Part shown: in pieces, positions 1 to 7,128 of the stretch
How positions within the stretch are numbered: the first letter of the stretch is position 1
Layout of the letters: each line of letters opens with the position of its first letter
Assembly: GCA_964614375.1 (NCBI GenBank)
Contig: CAZTLI010000023.1
Coordinates: 1 to 23,792, forward strand
Reading direction: 5' to 3'
Origin: CAZTLI01 sp964614375
Lineage (GTDB): Bacteria > Chloroflexota > Anaerolineae > Aggregatilineales > Phototrophicaceae
Length of the DNA: 23,792 nt
The notes under the pieces: model-generated
Databases searched by the model: none
What the model saw: only the letters and a program-made list of their open reading frames with translations
Told to the model about the DNA's origin: nothing
Program-made: the position numbers and the translations under genes

Positions 1-55
1 ACGGCTGCGTCTCGGTCTTCGGGATGAAATAAGTGGGGCTGTAAACGTCAAACAT
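1..55 (-). CDS. 5' end of an unidentified gene (cut by window edge)
   Basis: Only the first 18 codons are present. On the minus strand an ATG at 55-53 opens a frame reading MFDVYSPTYF then IPKTETQP and running off the window. An AAGAAGG ribosome binding site lies about 7 nt upstream (reverse complement of 63-69), which supports a real start. The fragment is too short to assign a family. It reads in the same direction as the DUF1501 gene but is separated from it by 435 bases. Confidence 0.5.
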   Translation of the reverse strand, partial: MFDVYSPTYFIPKTETQP

Positions 56-490
56 TGCGTACCTTCTTTGAGAATAATGATGTTTTGTTCGTGATGATGC
101 CTAAACTATAGATTTGCGACCTTAAAGTTGACTATCGCATTCCCTTACAGATTGGCTTCGGTTTGCTGTTAGTTTGTAAGGTCAAAGCGGCTATCTCCAC
201 CTTGACAGGCTATCTCTGACGGCAAACGGTCATGGTATCCGGCTGTTTTAGGCGTCATTGGCGCTATGTAAAGAAAAGTAAACGGGGACGAAAACGTAAG
301 TTTGAATGGAATTTGTAAGCTGTAATGTCGATTTTAGGCCGAAAAGGGGGGATTTATCGACCTAGTATTGAGGGATGTGGGGGTTAAATTGCGGCAGGGT
401 ATATGAAATTGATGTTAAATCGACGCTTGATAGCCTTAACAGGTCATGTTAGGGCGATAGGGGTCTATCGCCCTTTCATGTTAGGCGCGC
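56..490. other. Intergenic region, no gene recognised
   Basis: This stretch lies between the window-edge gene start and the 3' end of the DUF1501 gene. It is more AT-rich than the coding sequence. No open frame with a ribosome binding site was seen. The only clear structure is the perfect hairpin at 451-474, annotated separately. Promoter elements for the edge gene would lie here on the minus strand, but no convincing -35/-10 pair could be chosen. Confidence 0.6.
451..474 (-). terminator. Perfect 10-bp hairpin 3' of the DUF1501 gene
   Basis: AGGGCGATAG (451-460) is the exact reverse complement of CTATCGCCCT (465-474), with a 4-nt loop. It starts 17 nt past the DUF1501 stop codon. Neither side has a run of Ts, so it is not a textbook intrinsic terminator. 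It may act as a 3' mRNA-stabilising hairpin. A 10-bp direct repeat TCATGTTAGG (444-453 and 476-485) overlaps both edges. Confidence 0.45.
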
Positions 491-1837
491 CTAGCGAAAC
501 AGGCCAACAGGCGCATATTGATAGTCGGGGAAGATGTCTGTCAGGGCGTTATTGCGTAGACGATTGACGAGGATGTCGCCGAGCACATTGCGATAGTCCG
601 TCGTAATTGCGAGGTCTTCGCCCCTATCAAGCGCGTCCGGTTGCAGACCGGGCCAATCCGCCAACACGGGCCCGACGGCGAGATTGCCACTCATGACCAG
701 CATCGCGCCGCCGTGTCCATGATCGGTGCCTGCGCCACCATTTTCTTCCACACGGCGACCAAATTCAGACATCACAGCCACAGTCGTCCGCGCCATATCT
801 GTGCCCATGTCGCTATGGAATGCGGCTAAACCTTCTGCCAGTTGAGTCATCAACCGCGCCTGTACGCCTTGCGCGCCACCCTGATTGATATGCGTATCCC
901 ATCCGCCGAGGTCGATGCAAACGGCCTCTAAGCCCACGTCAGCGCGGATGAGGGCGGCGGTCTGTCGCAGGGCGCGGGCGAAATCGGTTTCGGGATAGAC
1001 TGCGCCATGACGCGGTGCATAGCTGGCGTAATCAATGCGCGCCAGGGTGTCTATCGCCGAATAGGTGGCCTGTGCCGAAGCATAAAGCGCGTCCCCCTCC
1101 AATGTATACAGGCTGTTGATGGATTGCAGCATTTGCGCCGCGAACTGTTCATCCCCACCCAGATGATAATCAATGATAGATTGCAGGGCGACGGGCGAGA
1201 CACTGCCCCGTAAGGCTTGCTGGACAGCCACGCCCCAACCAATCGCCCGGATAGGCGAGTTATTGCCATTTTGCAGCGTATCCAGATGCCGACCTATCCA
1301 ACCGCTGCTGATACCTTGCGAACCGGGTGTGCCCCGTTCCATATAATCCATCGCCTCGAAGTGCGAACGGGTTTCGTGGGGCGAACCAGTCGCATGAACA
1401 GCCGTGAGTCCGCCGCCAGAAAAAATCGGTTGCAGCGCGCTCATCGCCGGATGCAACCCGAAGAAACCATCGAGGTCAATCACCCGCGCGTCGACTCCGC
1501 TGGCATCAGGTCGGGGGATAGCAAGCTGCGGACGGGCGGCATAATAGGCCTCTTCGCCATGCGGCACAATGATATTGAGCATATCCGCGCCGCCGCGCAA
1601 AAAGACCGATACCAGCACATCGCCCGCCGGATTTTGATATTTGGGCGCGAATGCCATACGCGGCATCCATCCGGGCAGGGTGGCATAGGCCGCCGCCAGG
1701 CCGCCCATCAGCGCGCTATGCCGCAGCATTTCCCGCCGTGATTGCTGCCGATGGGTCGGGCAGTCACAGGCATGGGTCTGGCTTTGTAACGCGCGGACTT
1801 CGTTTTCATCTATGGGTGCAAGTCGTCTGGTGGTCAT
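491..1837 (-). CDS. DUF1501 family exported protein
   Basis: This 448-residue protein belongs to the DUF1501 family, which has an alkaline phosphatase/sulfatase-like fold and no settled biochemical role. The N-terminus has a twin-arginine-like signal: SRREMLRH at about residues 33-40, then a hydrophobic Ala/Leu stretch to about 57, suggesting folded export by Tat. Family features are the DGFFGLHPAM segment, an SPHETRSHFEAMDYME stretch, and the C-terminal SEFGRR followed by GTDHGHGG. An AGGAGA ribosome binding site lies about 9 nt before the ATG. The gene follows the DUF1800 gene on the same strand after 263 nt of repeat-bearing DNA. The two families are often neighbours, so a shared exported complex is likely. 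The family call is firm and the function unknown. Confidence 0.9.
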   Translation of the reverse strand: MTTRRLAPIDENEVRALQSQTHACDCPTHRQQSRREMLRHSALMGGLAAAYATLPGWMPRMAFAPKYQNPAGDVLVSVFLRGGADMLNIIVPHGEEAYYAARPQLAIPRPDASGVDARVIDLDGFFGLHPAMSALQPIFSGGGLTAVHATGSPHETRSHFEAMDYMERGTPGSQGISSGWIGRHLDTLQNGNNSPIRAIGWGVAVQQALRGSVSPVALQSIIDYHLGGDEQFAAQMLQSINSLYTLEGDALYASAQATYSAIDTLARIDYASYAPRHGAVYPETDFARALRQTAALIRADVGLEAVCIDLGGWDTHINQGGAQGVQARLMTQLAEGLAAFHSDMGTDMARTTVAVMSEFGRRVEENGGAGTDHGHGGAMLVMSGNLAVGPVLADWPGLQPDALDRGEDLAITTDYRNVLGDILVNRLRNNALTDIFPDYQYAPVGLFR

Positions 1838-1994
1838 GGGTGGTTTCTCCTAAAACAGTAACGAGTGAAAAGTGTTGCATAATGCGCGGTAGTGCCAGGT
1901 AAAACCGTGTTAAGGGCTGAGTGAGGGCGCGTTTGCTCGCTGCCACGAACCCGTATCGCTAACCCCTAAAACCTAACACCCCATTACCTTACCC

Positions 1995-2094
1995 TTTGCG
2001 AAACGCACTTGTGCGTCGTTTGCATCTTTGCGCCTGTGCGTTGCATCTTTTGTCCGCTACGGTCTGTGCTCTCTGTGTCTCTGTGATTCATTTT
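1995..2094 (-). repeat. Degenerate CGCAAAG/CACAGAG repeat 3' of the DUF1800 gene
   Basis: Read on the minus strand, the sequence just after the DUF1800 stop contains CACAGAGACACAGAG, then GCACAGAC, AACGCACAGGCGCAAAG and TTTCGCAAAG. These are imperfect copies of a roughly 8-9 nt purine-rich unit. A small hairpin ACGCA-CTTG-TGCGT-like element (about 2003-2016) lies inside it. The same kind of repeat follows four other genes in the window. No coding potential was seen. The rest of 1838-2100 holds only a GGTTTTAGGGGTT motif (reverse complement of 1961-1973). Confidence 0.7.
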
Positions 2095-2100
2095 TGGGAC

Positions 2101-3642
2101 TTATCTATATTGATAGCCGGGTGACGCCAGCAGCAGCGACATGCCCACGAGGATGCGTTCGCCTTCGTTATTCACATCCGCCGACAGCGCGAAGTCGCGG
2201 GTGATACGCAATTCGTCGTCCGTTAAGTCTCGTCCAATCAGATAGCGGGCGATAAAGTGCATCACCGGGTCGAATTCCAGCGGAATGCCGCTGTTCTGGA
2301 TGAGCGTGACCAGACTTTCAATGCCCAACTCTGCCCCTTCTACCGCATCAAAGGCCGTCGCCAGCGTCATATTCCAGCGAGGGAGGAGGTTGTTCATCCA
2401 ATACCCGCCCACGTCGGGATAGCCATTGGGCGCAGGCCAGTTGAACGGGACGTGACCGAGACTTTCGAGGATATACCGCATAAATCGCAGGAAACGGGCA
2501 TTGCTCTGCACGTCATAATTGAGGGCGCGCAATGCCCCGACACTGTGTTCAAAGGGGCGTTTGAATTTGGGTGGCGCGTTCCAGAATTCATCAGCGGCAA
2601 ACATCACGCGCAAGAGCGACGGTATATCGCCATCGGTGCTAAGATAGGTCTGTGTCAGGCTATCGACCAGTGAATCGGGCGGAAAATCGCTGACAAAGCG
2701 GCGCGCCAGTTTGGTGCTGATAAACCGTGCCGTAGACGGGTGCTGTGCCAGAATGTCGAGCACAAGTTCCCCATCTTCTTCGCCACCCCCTGCCGGGATG
2801 ACGTGCCCCAGCACGACCTTTTCGCCCCGGTCATGCAGATTCGGACGAAAACGGAATTGGGTCGTGCCATCGCCTTCCAGACGCGGATTGCTAATCGACC
2901 AGCCCGTGAAGCAGCGCGCGACCTCTTTCACATCGTCTTCGGTATAACCGCCGTTGACGCCCATCGTATGCAGTTCGAGCAGTTCGCGGGCATAATTTTC
3001 GTTGGGGGCGCGCTGGTCACTGCGGAAATTATCGAGATAGTAGAGCATCGCCGGACTATGGGCACTCGCGCCGAGGAGGTCGCGGAAGCGGCGCAGGGCG
3101 TTGGGGCGAATCACATCGCGGTCATCATCGACTTTCAAATACAACACCAGATTCTTGCCGAGATAGACGTTGAAATGGTCTGTCCAGAAATGCACCATGC
3201 GTTCAAATAATTGGCGTCTGGAATAAATCGCCCGTGTGCCCCATGCGCCCATCAAACTCAGCACGACCCGTCCCGGTTGATTTTCATAGCGGTCAAGCAG
3301 GACGCCGCTGTTTTCGTTGATGTCAGGATAGGCGGTCAGGCGTTCGTCACAGGCGCTGTCATCAATCCCGTCGGGATGTAATTGGTCTTCAATAAAGGCT
3401 TCGGCGCCCATAGACCGTACCTGTGTATAGAGGTCGGGGGTCATGCCAAATGTCAGGCGCGCCAGCACATGCCATATCCGGTCACGCGGCAGCACATCGA
3501 CACCGGGCATCCCCGCTGGCGCAAATGTGCCGGGCGGTGCTTGGGCCAATGCCTCGCCGATTGTCCCGGCGCTGATTACCGCCGCGCCCCCCACTGCCGC
3601 CAGTTTGAGGAACTGCCGTCGTTTTTCCTGTGCGTATACCAT
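2101..3642 (-). CDS. DUF1800 family exported protein
   Basis: This is a member of the DUF1800 family, 513 residues from the chosen start. The N-terminus has a twin-arginine motif, KRRQFLKLAAVGG (about residues 7-19), then an Ala-rich stretch ending ALAQA, so Tat export with cleavage near residue 34 is expected. The central part carries family features: HFWTDHFNV, NENYARELLELHTMGV, YTEDDVKEVARCFTGW. An upstream in-frame ATG at 3663 is rejected. The best ribosome binding site (AAAGGGAG) lies after it and about 8 nt before the ATG at 3642. The gene precedes DUF1501 in transcription. The molecular function of the family is not established. Confidence 0.9.
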   Translation of the reverse strand: MVYAQEKRRQFLKLAAVGGAAVISAGTIGEALAQAPPGTFAPAGMPGVDVLPRDRIWHVLARLTFGMTPDLYTQVRSMGAEAFIEDQLHPDGIDDSACDERLTAYPDINENSGVLLDRYENQPGRVVLSLMGAWGTRAIYSRRQLFERMVHFWTDHFNVYLGKNLVLYLKVDDDRDVIRPNALRRFRDLLGASAHSPAMLYYLDNFRSDQRAPNENYARELLELHTMGVNGGYTEDDVKEVARCFTGWSISNPRLEGDGTTQFRFRPNLHDRGEKVVLGHVIPAGGGEEDGELVLDILAQHPSTARFISTKLARRFVSDFPPDSLVDSLTQTYLSTDGDIPSLLRVMFAADEFWNAPPKFKRPFEHSVGALRALNYDVQSNARFLRFMRYILESLGHVPFNWPAPNGYPDVGGYWMNNLLPRWNMTLATAFDAVEGAELGIESLVTLIQNSGIPLEFDPVMHFIARYLIGRDLTDDELRITRDFALSADVNNEGERILVGMSLLLASPGYQYR

Positions 3643-3969
3643 AACGCCGTCTCCCTTTTCCAATCCGCTGTTGGGATTAGCTTAGGGGAGAGGTATTTTG
3701 AAATTGTAAAGCGGATGTAAGAAAAGTTACGGGATTGAGATTTGGGTTTTAGGGATTAGGCGATAGGTATTTGGTGTCTGGTTTTAGGGATTGGGATGAA
3801 CCATGCTCATCGTGCCATGAAATAGGAGGGACGCGGCGATGCGCTCGTCCGCAAGGACTACGTGAACGTGCGCCCCATCATTGACAGACCCCGGGTAAAC
3901 TGCCAGTTTGCCCCTGCACTTTGCGACCTCTGCGCCTTTGCGTTGAATCTTTTGCGCTTTGCCAGCATC
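3643..3969. other. Intergenic region between ychF and the DUF1800 gene
   Basis: No gene is supported here. It holds a direct repeat of GGTTTTAGGGATT (3745-3757 and 3780-3792), a possible degenerate hairpin repeat with GGACG/CGTCC arms (3829-3850), and the CGCAAAG-type repeat at 3917-3957. The promoter of the DUF1800 gene should lie near 3665-3730 on the minus strand, but no convincing hexamer pair was found. Confidence 0.6.
3917..3957 (-). repeat. Degenerate CGCAAAG repeat 3' of ychF
   Basis: Read on the minus strand just past the YchF stop codon: GGCAAAGCGCAAAAG, then AACGCAAAGGCGCAGAG, then GTCGCAAAG. The unit matches the repeats after the DUF1800, endonuclease III and amidohydrolase genes, in the same orientation relative to the gene. 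It is not coding. Confidence 0.7.
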
Positions 3970-5052
3970 CTACGAACTATGGCGGATATGCACGATGTCG
4001 CCATCTTTGACGACATACTCTTTGCCTTCGAGCCGCAGCTTGCCCGCCGCTTTCAAGGCCGCTTCACTGCCCGCGTCGAGCAAATCCTCATAACGCATGA
4101 CCTCAGCCCGGATGAAGCCTTTTTGCAGGTCGGAGTGAATTGCGCCAGCGGCTTCGGGCGCAGTTGCCCCAATCGCCACACTCCATGCCCGCACTTCGTC
4201 CTCGCCCACCGTGAAAAACGACTGTATCGCCATCAGTTCATACGACAGGCCGATGACCTTCGCCGCGCTGAGTTCGGTGATACCATATTCTTCCATGAAC
4301 ATTTCGGCATCTTCGGGGTCGAGCTGCGCCAGTTCCGCTTCCAACCCACCCTGTAGGCCGACGATGGTGCTGTGTTTGTGGTCATAGCGGATGACCTTAT
4401 CCACGTCGATGACTTCATCGCCCATATTGATGACGACCAGCACCGGCTTGAGCGTCAAAAAGCCAAAACCGCGCACCGCTTTCATGTCGTCGTCGCTGAG
4501 GTCGGTCATGTCGCGCAGCGGCTTTTCATCCTCCAACTGTGTTTTGAAGCGTTCCATCAATGCCAATTCGTCGGGGATACCGGGGTCGGCACGTTTGCCT
4601 TTCACACGCAGTTCGTCATTCAGGCGGCTGATGCGCGTCTCGACCGATACGAGGTCTGCCAGCAAAAATTCGTTATCGAGCGCATCGAGGTCGCGCTGGG
4701 GGTCAACGGTTTCATAGGGATGCGGGACGACATCGCTCTCAAAGGCGCGGATGACGTGGATGAAACCATCAAGCTGCGCCAGTTCGTTGCGGAACTGCCC
4801 CTTGAGGCCGCCTTCGCCAATGCCTTTGTCCAAGCCGCCGATGTCGGTATAGGTCACGCGAGCGTAAACTGTCTTTTTGGGATTATAGAGTTTGCTGAGG
4901 GCGTCCACACGCGGGTCGGGCACGTCCACCACTTCGGTATGGACTTCAAACTGCCCGCTGGTGACCGCGCCCGTCGCCAGTGACGCGCCCGTGAGCGCGT
5001 TGAATATCGTCGTTTTGCCGCTGTTCGGCAGGCCAATAATGCCAAGTCGCAT
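3970..5052 (-). CDS. ychF: YchF/OLA1-type GTPase (ATPase)
   Basis: YchF is a conserved, ribosome-associated member of the Obg-HflX superfamily that usually prefers ATP over GTP. The P-loop reads GLPNSGKT (residues 7-14) and the G3 motif DIGGL (70-74). The usual NKxD specificity motif is replaced by NMGDE (about 209-213), as expected for this family. A TGS domain fills the C-terminus, from about residue 277 to the VVKDGDIVHIRH end. The length of 360 residues is close to the family norm of about 363. The frame extends 15 codons upstream, but homologues begin at MRLGIIGLPN. The only Shine-Dalgarno-like AAGGA is rather far upstream (about 14 nt). The gene appears monocistronic, with the AT-rich R-M module upstream. 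Confidence 0.96.
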   Translation of the reverse strand: MRLGIIGLPNSGKTTIFNALTGASLATGAVTSGQFEVHTEVVDVPDPRVDALSKLYNPKKTVYARVTYTDIGGLDKGIGEGGLKGQFRNELAQLDGFIHVIRAFESDVVPHPYETVDPQRDLDALDNEFLLADLVSVETRISRLNDELRVKGKRADPGIPDELALMERFKTQLEDEKPLRDMTDLSDDDMKAVRGFGFLTLKPVLVVINMGDEVIDVDKVIRYDHKHSTIVGLQGGLEAELAQLDPEDAEMFMEEYGITELSAAKVIGLSYELMAIQSFFTVGEDEVRAWSVAIGATAPEAAGAIHSDLQKGFIRAEVMRYEDLLDAGSEAALKAAGKLRLEGKEYVVKDGDIVHIRHSS

Positions 5053-5168
5053 GGTGCTGGTTCTGTTCCTTATAGATAGCGTCGCGATTGAAGGCACTCA
5101 GTATAGCGGCAATCATTGATGATGTGGAGATGGGATACATTAGTCCCTATGTGGTTTGGTATAGCATT

Positions 5169-5999
5169 TCAAAGCAACTTTAGTTGTTGGGGTTCTGGTT
5201 TTTGTATCCATTCGATGTTTCTTAGCGCAATGACTTCCTTCGCTGGTGTTCTATCCCCATCACTACTTATTCGACGCGGAGCTTCCAAGAAATGTAATTC
5301 AAATCCCGCGGATTGATATAAATCAACAATTCGGTCAGTCGCTTGATTAGATATGATAACAGGGCCGGAGTGTTTTTTAAGCCACTCTACTAGGCGCAAT
5401 TGGTCGTTCCAAGTGAAATCTTCTTGTGAATAGCTTGTAAATTCAACATCATACGGTGGGTCAGCATAGACGAAATCATCAGTGGTCAACTTAACCTGTT
5501 CAAAGTCACCCTGTTGGAATTGCCACTTTTCGAGAATCACTTTGTAAGCTAAAAACTCATTCCGGGTCATATAATTGATATGATTGTATTTTCCAAACGG
5601 GACATTAAAAAAGCCTTTCTTGTTGAAGCGACATAAACCATTAAAACAGGTTCGATTCAGATAATAAAACAGTACCGCAGCGTCTCTACTATGTGCATTA
5701 GCCTGTTTGATATAATCATTAAAGCGTTCTCGACGTGCATAGAAAACACTCTTATCGTTTTCTTCTGAAGTGAAATTTGCCTCCAAACCCTGCTGCAACC
5801 AATGATAAAAGTTAATCAGATGGGGATTAATATCATTTAGTAGAGCAATGCGTGGATTCAATCCTAAAGTAACTGCAAGTCCACCGCAGAATGGTTCAAC
5901 TAAACGTCGGTGAGAATTTTGTCTCCAGAGTGGACGTAAGTGGGGTACAAGCCAGCGTTTGCCTCCTGCCCACTTTAATGGCGGTTTCAAATTACGCAT
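5169..5999 (-). CDS. Dam-family adenine-N6 DNA methyltransferase, predicted GATC
   Basis: This is a D12-class (Dam/M.DpnII-type) DNA adenine methylase of 276 residues. Motifs in order: KWAGGK (9-14), the SAM-binding EPFCGG (35-40), LNRTCFNGLCRFN (114-126), NVPFGKY (132-138) and the catalytic DPPY (180-183). The role is to methylate adenine in the host sites and protect them from the partner nuclease. Specificity for GATC is inferred from the family and the DpnII-like partner. Its ATG overlaps the 3' end of the endonuclease gene by 8 nt (ATGCGTAA), so translation is probably coupled. The gene is about 40% GC, clearly below its neighbours, which points to horizontal acquisition. Only one methylase is present, whereas DpnII and MboI loci have two. 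Confidence 0.93.
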   Translation of the reverse strand: MRNLKPPLKWAGGKRWLVPHLRPLWRQNSHRRLVEPFCGGLAVTLGLNPRIALLNDINPHLINFYHWLQQGLEANFTSEENDKSVFYARRERFNDYIKQANAHSRDAAVLFYYLNRTCFNGLCRFNKKGFFNVPFGKYNHINYMTRNEFLAYKVILEKWQFQQGDFEQVKLTTDDFVYADPPYDVEFTSYSQEDFTWNDQLRLVEWLKKHSGPVIISNQATDRIVDLYQSAGFELHFLEAPRRISSDGDRTPAKEVIALRNIEWIQKPEPQQLKLL

Positions 6000-6915
6000 T
6001 GGATTTAATTATCGCTAGTAGGTCGTCAGCAAAATGTTCTTCAAGGCTTTTGAGATTGTAGATGTTTGGAATAATAGCATAGGCATCCCTCAGAGAACGG
6101 TCCATTCTACGATAACCTTTTCCGTCAGTTACCCAGACTAAATCGACGCCTTCTTCTTTTAATCCATCACGGATATTCCCATAGCTTCGTTTAATTTCCG
6201 TAGGTTTAGAACCCGTAGTCGTATAAAAATTTGCCTCAATTCCGAAGCGTGGGTTGCCATTATAATTTATCAGAAAATCTACTTTCTTACTTAGACTTCG
6301 ATTGTTTTCCGGGTCTCTCACCCCATAGGGAATTCTCTTTTCTTCGCTGAGTTCCACTGTTTTTCTCACTTGCTTATTAACACGTTTGACGGCATCTTCA
6401 AAGATTGGACGCAGAACATTCACAAAAGTTTTCCCACCTAAGTTTTTCCGACGATGAGTCTCCAGGCCTATTTGGATACCAAAAAACAAATCAGATAACT
6501 GAGCGCGCGATAGAATATTCGCAAATCCAATATCCTCCAATAGCTCCACAAAATTCTGAACAATAATTTCGTTACCTGAACGTGCGTACTCAGCAATTTC
6601 TTCAATCGTAGTATCATCTTCAAGAGAAACAAATTCGTTATCTGTATGACCTAAAAGTTGAAAAGCACCGCCAATGAGTGAAATTGGGTCATTATCAGCT
6701 AAAATGCTATCGCGGATTTCAGCAAACCAGTCGCGAACTTCTCTGTCGGGCATATCTGTATAAAATTCTATAGCAGGTGCATATCCTTCTAACTTGCTCT
6801 CAATTGAGTCCCAATCAATAAAATCTCGTCTTGGAATGATGCCCGGAGTAAGCGTTTGTAAAAAATCTTCGACAAACTGCTCTCGCGTCTTAAAATGTCT
6901 GCTTGGGAATAACAT
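5992..6915 (-). CDS. DpnII/MboI-family type II restriction endonuclease, predicted GATC
   Basis: This is a DpnII-family endonuclease expected to cleave unmethylated GATC. The C-terminal half aligns by eye with DpnII. RRKN is at about 155-158. VDFLI (212-216) is followed by GIEANFY with TTTGSKP, then WVTDGKGYRR, and NIYNLKSLEEH near the end. D213 and the E227-x-N229 group are the likely metal-binding residues. The frame continues 21 codons upstream to a TTG, but no ribosome binding site precedes it. The ATG at 6915 has GAGGG about 4-5 nt upstream, giving 307 residues (DpnII is about 288). AT-rich like its methylase partner, and it contains no GATC. No controller (C) protein is present. Confidence 0.9.
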   Translation of the reverse strand: MLFPSRHFKTREQFVEDFLQTLTPGIIPRRDFIDWDSIESKLEGYAPAIEFYTDMPDREVRDWFAEIRDSILADNDPISLIGGAFQLLGHTDNEFVSLEDDTTIEEIAEYARSGNEIIVQNFVELLEDIGFANILSRAQLSDLFFGIQIGLETHRRKNLGGKTFVNVLRPIFEDAVKRVNKQVRKTVELSEEKRIPYGVRDPENNRSLSKKVDFLINYNGNPRFGIEANFYTTTGSKPTEIKRSYGNIRDGLKEEGVDLVWVTDGKGYRRMDRSLRDAYAIIPNIYNLKSLEEHFADDLLAIIKSNA

Positions 6916-6954
6916 TTTGCCCTCATTATCTATACCAATAAGTATTTTAGCACA

Positions 6955-7000
6955 TTGGTCTAGATTGCGATTAGCCAATCAACAAATCGAACTAGACCAA
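6955..7000. promoter_or_regulatory. Inverted repeat at the R-M promoter (candidate operator)
   Basis: TTGGTCTAG (6955-6963) and CTAGACCAA (6992-7000) form a perfect 9-bp inverted repeat separated by 28 bp. It lies 40-85 bp upstream of the endonuclease ATG. A minus-strand extended -10 candidate TGTGCTAAAAT lies directly beside the left arm. The position suits a regulator site or the edge of a mobile module. No protein is known to bind it, so the role is inference. Confidence 0.35.
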
Positions 7001-7128
7001 CTTGCACACGTTAACAATGTCGCCCATACAGCCATAAACCCTCAAATCCCCGCACCCGATTTATGTTCCTCGTTTATAATAGAGTTCGCAAGATTGACTA
7101 CCTTATAACTATAATTGGGACTTAAACC

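Noticed and set aside
3829..3850. Possible further copy of the hairpin repeat (GGACG/CGTCC arms)
   Set aside because: The stem is only 5 bp and the flank does not match TGTAGG well; chance cannot be excluded.
4372..4983. Long plus-strand open frame (203 codons) opposite ychF
   Set aside because: It is antisense to a fully supported YchF gene, has no ribosome binding site and shows no domain. GC-rich codon use leaves the opposite strand open.
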